Shown here: positions 59,878 through 64,000 of the stretch, in pieces
Numbering within the stretch: position 1 is the stretch's first letter
Layout of the letters: each line of letters starts with the position of its first letter
Assembly (NCBI RefSeq): GCF_900455735.1
Contig: NZ_UAUI01000001.1
Location: 248,001 to 312,000 of the forward strand
Origin: Rhodococcus wratislaviensis
GTDB lineage: Bacteria > Actinomycetota > Actinomycetes > Mycobacteriales > Mycobacteriaceae
DNA length: 64,000 bases
Direction of reading: 5' to 3'
Translations under genes and position numbers: made by a program
The notes under the pieces: generated by a model
The model's input: the letters and a program-made list of their open reading frames with translations, nothing else
Told to the model about the DNA's origin: nothing
Databases searched by the model: none

Positions 59878-60408
59878 ATGAGAACCGCATCGTGGGTCAG
59901 CGCGGCGGCGGCGGTGCTGTTCGCTGCCACCACTGCCGCAGCGTGGCGGAAGGCAACCCTCGCCGAACAGGCCAGACACGAGGCCGAGGCCGCGCTGGAC
60001 GCGGCGCTCGACCAAGTCGCCGCGTTGACCCGGATCGCCGAAGCCGCGCAGCGAGCATTCCCACAGCCGCAGCACGTCGAGTTCGACGTCCAGCGCATCC
60101 GTGGACCCGTCGACCGATTCCGGCTCCGCAACGTCGGAACCGGTACCGCCACCGACGTGCGGTTCATCGTCGATCCCGCCGAGGTGCAGAACCGCCGGAT
60201 TCCCACGCCGCAATGGCTGCAGGAAGAACCCGTGACGTTGCTGCCCGAGGAATGGGCCGAATTCGCCGCGAGCGCGTTGTCTCCTGTCGGCGGCTCGTGG
60301 CGAATAGTGTTTCCGGCGTTCGTCACCGTGATCTGCAACGAAGCCGGTGCGCCGCAACTGGTGGACCTGCCGACGACTGTCGGTGCCGAAGACGGTGTGA
60401 TCGGCTGA
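59878..60408 (+). CDS. Membrane-anchored protein of unknown function
   Basis: 176 residues from ATG 59878 (a longer start at 59824 is possible). A single N-terminal hydrophobic segment (ASWVSAAAAVLFAATTAAAW), then a short coiled coil (AEQARHEAEAALDAALDQVA) and a beta-rich domain (FRLRNVGTGTATDVRFIVDP, LLPEEWAEFAASALSP) reminiscent of Ig-like or CARDB-type modules. No family assigned. Convergent with the PadR gene, six bases away. Confidence 0.62.
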   Translation: MRTASWVSAAAAVLFAATTAAAWRKATLAEQARHEAEAALDAALDQVAALTRIAEAAQRAFPQPQHVEFDVQRIRGPVDRFRLRNVGTGTATDVRFIVDPAEVQNRRIPTPQWLQEEPVTLLPEEWAEFAASALSPVGGSWRIVFPAFVTVICNEAGAPQLVDLPTTVGAEDGVIG

Positions 60409-60414
60409 CAGTCC

Positions 60415-60948
60415 TCAGAGACCTGTCTGCCCCTGACCCAGACGGTTCCCGACACGATCGAACCATTCGAGTACCGCACGTTCGTACACGATCCCGAAGT
60501 CGAGTGTGGCCAGCGCGAATCGGTTGGAACCGTGCGCTGCGGCGTCACGCTCGTATTCGGCGAGCTGACGCTCGTGCGCTGCGCGGTGTGAGTCCAGCAT
60601 CGCGGCCAACCGCTCGGGCGCAAGGTGCGCGCCGAACGCGACGGTGAGCAGCATCGGATAGCGAATGTTCTCCGGGCCGGGGTCGCGCTCGATCCACTCC
60701 GCGAACGCCTGGCGACCATCCTCGGTGAGCGTGTAGGGCTTGCGCTCTCGGGCGCCCCGTTCCCCTGCCTCGATCAACCCGGCACGCTCCATCGCGGCGA
60801 GTTCCCGATACACCTGGCTGGTCGTGATCGACCAGAACTTGCCGATGCGTTCCTGCGCGGTCACCACCAGATCCCATCCCGTTTTGGATCCCTCGTGCAG
60901 GAACCCGAGGAGCGATGCCGCAGTGGCATTGAGGGGGCGTTCGGCCAT
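60415..60948 (-). CDS. PadR family transcriptional regulator
   Basis: 177 residues from ATG 60948 (AAGGA upstream; ATG 60981 is in frame but lacks a site). Winged helix ATAASLLGFLHEGSKTGWDL, FWSITTSQVYRELAAMERAG, REKPYTLTEDGRQAF-like RERKPYTLTEDGRQAFAEWI, then the Vir_C effector helices (RLAAMLDSHRAAHERQLAEY). Divergent from the DUF1707 gene at 61052, with two matching operators between. Confidence 0.87.
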   Translation of the reverse strand: MAERPLNATAASLLGFLHEGSKTGWDLVVTAQERIGKFWSITTSQVYRELAAMERAGLIEAGERGARERKPYTLTEDGRQAFAEWIERDPGPENIRYPMLLTVAFGAHLAPERLAAMLDSHRAAHERQLAEYERDAAAHGSNRFALATLDFGIVYERAVLEWFDRVGNRLGQGQTGL

Positions 60949-60974
60949 GGCACGGTCCTTCGCGCAGTCGGGGG

Positions 60975-61031
60975 TTGACATTCCACTGTGGCATATCGAT
61001 CATGGTAGTAGCGACATTCCATAGTGGAATG
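60975..61031. promoter_or_regulatory. Two PadR operators between PadR and DUF1707 genes
   Basis: GACATTCCA-TAG-TGGAATGTC (61011-61031) is a perfect 9-base dyad. A second copy GACATTCCA-CTG-TGGCATATC (60975-60995) keeps one arm exactly and the other with changes. They are 36 bases apart and cover the space between divergent starts at 60948 and 61052. Likely binding sites of the PadR protein. Confidence 0.72.
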
Positions 61032-61051
61032 TCATCGCCGAGGAGGGTCCG

Positions 61052-61534
61052 ATGCAGTACGCGGACAACATCCGAATATCCGATTCCGAACGCGAACAGG
61101 TCGTCGGTGAACTCGGGCGGCACCTCACCGCCGGGCGACTGACCATCGGCGAGTTCGACCAGCGGGTGGCACAGGTGTATCGGTCGACCACCCAGCAGCA
61201 GGCGCATGAGGTGTTACGTGATCTTCCGTCGGCACCCTCCGCGGTCGCCACCGCGCGGCCCGCGGCACCGACGATCCGCCCCGCGCGTCGTCTCATCCCG
61301 GGTCACCAGCGGATCGAGTGGCTCGCCTGGCTCGCCGCCGGAGGAATCAACATCGTGATCTGGGGCATCGTCTCGCTCGCGACCGGCGTCATGATCTACC
61401 CGTGGCCGGTCTGGGTGATAGGCCCGTGGGGCTTGGTGCTGCTGGGCAGGACACTGCTCGGCCGCGAGGGCGGCTGCAGCAGAATCACCGGCGCTCCGCA
61501 CGACGACCGGACGAGAGTCGCCGTGAGTCGCTGA
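61052..61534 (+). CDS. DUF1707 and 2TM domain protein
   Basis: 160 residues from ATG 61052. DUF1707 (SHOCT-like) N-terminus: NIRISDSEREQVVGELGRHL, GRLTIGEFDQRVAQVYRSTT, QQQAHEVLRDLPS. After a ~35-residue linker a two-helix membrane domain follows (GGINIVIWGIVSLATGVMIY, WVIGPWGLVLLGRTLL). Function unknown; common in actinomycetes and here under a divergent PadR. Confidence 0.85.
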   Translation: MQYADNIRISDSEREQVVGELGRHLTAGRLTIGEFDQRVAQVYRSTTQQQAHEVLRDLPSAPSAVATARPAAPTIRPARRLIPGHQRIEWLAWLAAGGINIVIWGIVSLATGVMIYPWPVWVIGPWGLVLLGRTLLGREGGCSRITGAPHDDRTRVAVSR

Positions 61535-61572
61535 GTCCCGCGGAAGAACGGCGGTGCGCCCGGGTCCGTCGG

Positions 61573-62283
61573 TCACCCGGTGAAACGCGCGATCCAGAGC
61601 CGGATCGTCTCGTCGGTGGCACCGTGCGACCGCAGCCACGCGTGCATGCCACCCGGGTGGGTGTCCCAGCGGGCGAGGACACCCTCGATGGCTTCGGGGA
61701 CCGCACCCCGCAGATCGCGGTCGCTGGGATGCGCCCGGCCGAGTTCGGGAGCGAAGCGGGTAATGCGGGCCACGACGGCGTCCATGTGCTGGTTGGTCGA
61801 TTCGTAGTCGGCGACGATGTCGTCGGGCTCGACTCCGGCCGTGCGCAGCAGCAACGCCACCGCGACCCCGGTGCGGTCCTTACCTGCCGCGCAGTGCAGC
61901 AACACCGGGCCGGGGGCGGTGGCCGCCACCTGCAGGACGTCCACGAGACGCTCCCCCGCATTGTTCAGAATCCCGAGATAGACGTCGGCGAGCCGGTCAC
62001 CCTGGTTCGGCGCGGCGACCTCGGCATCGGACAGCAGCGAGATCCGGTGCACGGCGGTCTTCTCAGACCGCAGCGGATGCTCGCGGGTCGCGAATTCCTT
62101 GGGACTGCGCAGGTCGACGACGGTGCGGGCCGGCCACTCCTCGACCGTGGTCGGTCGGGCATCGCCGGGCGCGGGCAGAGCGCTGCGGTAGAGCACCCCG
62201 GCCCGGGTCCGTCGCCCCTCGGTGAGCGGAAGCCCGCCGAGGTCGCGCAGGTTGGGGAGGACATCGAGGTCCGTGACGGTCAT
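61573..62283 (-). CDS. Tyrosine/serine protein phosphatase, PtpB type
   Basis: 236 residues from ATG 62283. The P-loop is VLLHCAAGKDRTGVAVALLL (HCx5R with catalytic Cys and Arg), and the N-terminal LPNLRDLGGLPLTEGRRTR and VLYRSALPAPGD are shared with mycobacterial PtpB-type atypical phosphatases that act on Tyr, Ser/Thr and lipid phosphates. No signal peptide. It is convergent with the DUF1707 gene and divergent from the small-protein run at 62500. Confidence 0.87.
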   Translation of the reverse strand: MTVTDLDVLPNLRDLGGLPLTEGRRTRAGVLYRSALPAPGDARPTTVEEWPARTVVDLRSPKEFATREHPLRSEKTAVHRISLLSDAEVAAPNQGDRLADVYLGILNNAGERLVDVLQVAATAPGPVLLHCAAGKDRTGVAVALLLRTAGVEPDDIVADYESTNQHMDAVVARITRFAPELGRAHPSDRDLRGAVPEAIEGVLARWDTHPGGMHAWLRSHGATDETIRLWIARFTG

Positions 62284-62499
62284 AGGAGCTTCCTTCCGAG
62301 GCGAGAGGCCGTGACCAGGCAGAACGGCCCGTGTCCCCGCCGGACGAGGGCCGCGGGGACCAGAAGATAGGTATACCCCCCGGTGATTCGGCCGATGCGC
62401 CATCTCCCCGCAGTCGGCGATGATGTGACCTGTCTCATACTCACGAACCGGGGTCGCCCGTTGGTCCGACGCCGCCACTGACGGAGGGTGCTCGCACCG

Positions 62500-62826
62500 A
62501 TGAATGCAGAACCGATTACCTGCGGTGACTACGTCACGGCAACCTTCGCGCGCGACTTCGTCGCCGAGGGTTTCGACCACGACGCCGTCGAACGCATCCA
62601 CAGCGGTCTGTTCGACGAGTGGAGTCATGCCCTTTCTCAATCGGGTCTGTTCACCAACAGAACCGTCGCGGCGGCGCTGCACTCCTGGCAGGACGATCCG
62701 CACTCCCTCCTCGACGCCCTGCTCGCGAACGCGGACGAGATGACCCTCAAGCGCTACGACCTCGTCTGGGAGGCACTGGAGCGCGCCCACGTCGGTTCGG
62801 CCGAGCCTGTCGCCGAATACGCATGA
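62500..62826 (+). CDS. Small helical protein of unknown function
   Basis: 108 residues from ATG 62500, with GGAGGG about 12 bases upstream. Mostly helical and acidic (GDYVTATFARDFVAEGFDHD, DDPHSLLDALLANADEMTLK, RYDLVWEALERAHVG). No cysteines pairs, no signal. Not recognised. First of four small same-strand genes at 62500-63369; its stop overlaps the next start by four bases. Confidence 0.62.
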   Translation: MNAEPITCGDYVTATFARDFVAEGFDHDAVERIHSGLFDEWSHALSQSGLFTNRTVAAALHSWQDDPHSLLDALLANADEMTLKRYDLVWEALERAHVGSAEPVAEYA

Positions 62827-62924
62827 CGCTGCCGCCGACAGCAGTGGCGCCGCGAAGTCCGCCCCGGCCGTTCAACCCCACTTTCACAGACACCGCCGAC
62901 CACACCGACGAACGAGAGCAATGA
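62823..62924 (+). CDS. 33-codon gene linked by ATGA overlaps at both ends
   Basis: ATG 62823 overlaps the preceding stop (ATGA), and its own stop overlaps the next ATG at 62921 (again ATGA). The product would be 33 residues, Pro-rich at first (LPPTAVAPRSPPRPFNP) then acidic (FTDTADHTDEREQ). No homology recognised. It may be a real small protein or a translated linker that carries ribosomes to the next gene. Confidence 0.45.
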   Translation: MTLPPTAVAPRSPPRPFNPTFTDTADHTDEREQ

Positions 62925-63115
62925 GCACCAACACGTATCCCACCATCGAAACCATCCGCATCGGGCAGTCCGGTCACGAATGCCGCTACTGCGGGCACAC
63001 CGTCGCCAAGGACGGTCCGGGCTACCGGCACACCACCACCGGTCAGTACCGCTGCGATCCCGCCAGCCGAGCATTGAACGAATCCCGGCTGTCCAACAGC
63101 ATGGTTCGGAGCTGA
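62921..63115 (+). CDS. Small Cys-containing protein, zinc-ribbon-like
   Basis: 64 residues. HECRYCGHTVAKDGPGYRHT followed by QYRCDPAS gives Cys-x2-Cys, His and a later Cys, which could bind one zinc. No family named. Coupled to the 33-codon gene upstream by a four-base overlap and followed after five bases by another small gene. Confidence 0.58.
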   Translation: MSTNTYPTIETIRIGQSGHECRYCGHTVAKDGPGYRHTTTGQYRCDPASRALNESRLSNSMVRS

Positions 63116-63120
63116 GCACG

Positions 63121-63369
63121 ATGAACGTGCAGACGATGCCGGTGAGCGAGGCCCCCGAGGGGCTCGGCCGGTTCCGCGACGCGGTCGATGCGCTGCACGC
63201 GTTCGACAGTCCCGGCCACCGGACCGACCCTCACACGGCACTGCTGTTCGACAGTCTCGTCGATGATCTGATCGAAGCAGCCCAGACGGCCGCGGGCGAC
63301 ACGGTTCCACAGCGCGACATCTTCGCCGTGATCGACACCGCGATCTCTCGCACACGCCCGTCACTCTGA
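63121..63369 (+). CDS. Small acidic protein of unknown function
   Basis: 82 residues from ATG 63121. Two predicted helices (LGRFRDAVDALHAFDS and LLFDSLVDDLIEAAQTAAGD), a His/Pro turn between, and an end DIFAVIDTAISRTRPSL. Not recognised. It is the last of the small-gene run and is convergent with the OsmC gene 24 bases on. Confidence 0.55.
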   Translation: MNVQTMPVSEAPEGLGRFRDAVDALHAFDSPGHRTDPHTALLFDSLVDDLIEAAQTAAGDTVPQRDIFAVIDTAISRTRPSL

Positions 63370-63392
63370 ATCTGCGCCACTCGCGACCTCGA

Positions 63393-63806
63393 CTAGGGGT
63401 GGGCAATGACGGTCAAATCGATTCCACTCCCCCGCCCGATGGTGTTGTAGATCGGGCAGGACGCCGCGAACTTCGCCGCCAGTGAGTCGGCCGTCGGCTG
63501 GTCCACCCCGTGAATCTCGATGCGCACTTCAGTGAAGTCGTAGCGAGTCGGGTCGGTCGTACCCCGTCGATGGGACGCGTGTACCTCGATGTTGTCGACG
63601 CGGATGTCGTCGGCCTCGGCGTTGGACTGAATGTTCGCCATTGCGCACGAAACGATCGCTGCCAGGAGCAGTTCGCCGGCCTGAATGGCCTCGGCCGGGC
63701 CGAACCGTGAATCCGAGACGAGGTGGTTCTCGCGGGCATCGAGGATGAATCGTCCCGGCGCCCCGGATACCGTGTGCCCGGACACTTCCGCGACGCCGGA
63801 GCTCAC
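63393..63806 (-). CDS. OsmC family peroxiredoxin-like protein
   Basis: 137 residues from GTG 63806, which overlaps the upstream stop (GTGA). OsmC/Ohr fold: GPAEAIQAGELLLAAIVSCA holds the first redox Cys on the central helix, and FAASCPIYNTIGRGS the second. OsmC proteins reduce organic hydroperoxides. Translational coupling to an NtaA-type flavin monooxygenase suggests protection against products of that enzyme's chemistry. Confidence 0.86.
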   Translation of the reverse strand: MSSGVAEVSGHTVSGAPGRFILDARENHLVSDSRFGPAEAIQAGELLLAAIVSCAMANIQSNAEADDIRVDNIEVHASHRRGTTDPTRYDFTEVRIEIHGVDQPTADSLAAKFAASCPIYNTIGRGSGIDLTVIAHP

Positions 63807-64000
63807 CGTGCGGCCTCGGCGGCTCGACGCACCCGGTTGGCCCACTCCCCGCTCTGCACTCGGGGTAGCCCGAGGTTCTCGCGCAGGGTGCTCCCCTCGT
63901 AGTCCTTGCGGAACAGTCCTCGCTTCTGCAACTCGGGAACCACGTGGCGGGTGAAGTCCTCGAATCCTCCCGGCTGGTACGGAGCCTGCACCATGAATCC
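63803..64000 (-). CDS. LLM-class flavin-dependent monooxygenase, NtaA/SnaA/DszA type (partial)
   Basis: Only the last ~65 codons are inside the window; the frame continues past the right edge. The visible end (PYQPGGFEDFTRHVVPELQK, RGLFRKDYEGSTLRENLGLP) is the conserved C-terminus of NtaA/DszA-like FMNH2-dependent monooxygenases. These oxidise sulfur or nitrogen compounds such as sulfones or nitrilotriacetate. The OsmC start overlaps its stop. Confidence 0.85.
   Translation of the reverse strand, partial: GFMVQAPYQPGGFEDFTRHVVPELQKRGLFRKDYEGSTLRENLGLPRVQSGEWANRVRRAAEAAR

Noticed and set aside
1-64000. CRISPR array, tRNA or rRNA genes
   Set aside because: No regularly spaced direct repeats and no cloverleaf or rRNA-like stretches were seen; small tRNAs on either strand cannot be fully excluded by eye.

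Overview
The window looks like chromosome of a high-GC mycolic-acid actinomycete, most likely Rhodococcus. Codons end strongly in G/C, and there are many four-base ATGA overlaps and GTG starts. Gene families typical of that group are present: the actinobacterial gas vesicle order, a GlnX/GlnH pair, TioE-type regulators, DUF1707, DUF6194, RGCVC and a meta-cleavage operon. The genus call is inference from gene content; no rRNA, tRNA or CRISPR was seen.

Layout. 1-4340: gas vesicle operon (SRPBCC protein with AT-hooks, gvpA-F-G-O-J-L-S-K). 4361-12770: a mixed housekeeping/accessory stretch (CsbD, QueA-like, SDR, two methyltransferases, a Gfo/Idh/MocA enzyme, a hydrolase, DUF6194 divergent from a double-MerR regulator). 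12820-16418: an orphan sugar-binding lipoprotein and a GlnX-GlnH pair without PknG. 16447-20354: small regulator, HAD dehalogenase, RGCVC protein, a dead fabH-like gene, an unknown protein and an N-terminal stump of idi. 20571-21846: plasmid-type ParA and partner with an internal duplication. 22236-31018: reductases, an orphan immunity-like protein, AraC, Clp-N/HTH and PadR regulators, membrane proteins. 31117-36206: an MreB-like actin convergent with a single-chain RodA-PBP2 fusion and its membrane partner. 36420-42751: a membrane-hydrolase fusion, a histone-fold DUF1931 protein, secreted proteins, an amino-acid permease coupled to a flavin oxidase and an HNH protein. 42764-45947: the URC uracil catabolism operon (URC1, URC4, UPRT). 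46218-48939: DUF2252, a nested palindromic element, and a TetR with a divergent membrane protein. 48977-58648: aromatic meta-cleavage pathway in two plus-strand operons with IclR and TetR regulators and a decayed amidohydrolase. 58699-64000: Ca2+/H+ antiporter, PadR/DUF1707 pair, tyrosine phosphatase, a run of small coupled genes, OsmC and the tail of an NtaA-type flavin monooxygenase.

How genes work together. The aromatic operons supply hydroxylase, extradiol dioxygenase, C-C hydrolase, hydratase, aldolase and acylating aldehyde dehydrogenase, i.e. a phenol-type ring taken to pyruvate plus an acyl-CoA. The URC operon routes uracil through UMP to a ring-opened ribosylurea. The actin, SEDS-transpeptidase fusion and its partner look like a self-contained wall-synthesis module. 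The most unusual items are that module, the parA/partner duplication beside the idi stump, GlnX/GlnH detached from PknG, and a 33-codon gene locked by ATGA overlaps on both sides.
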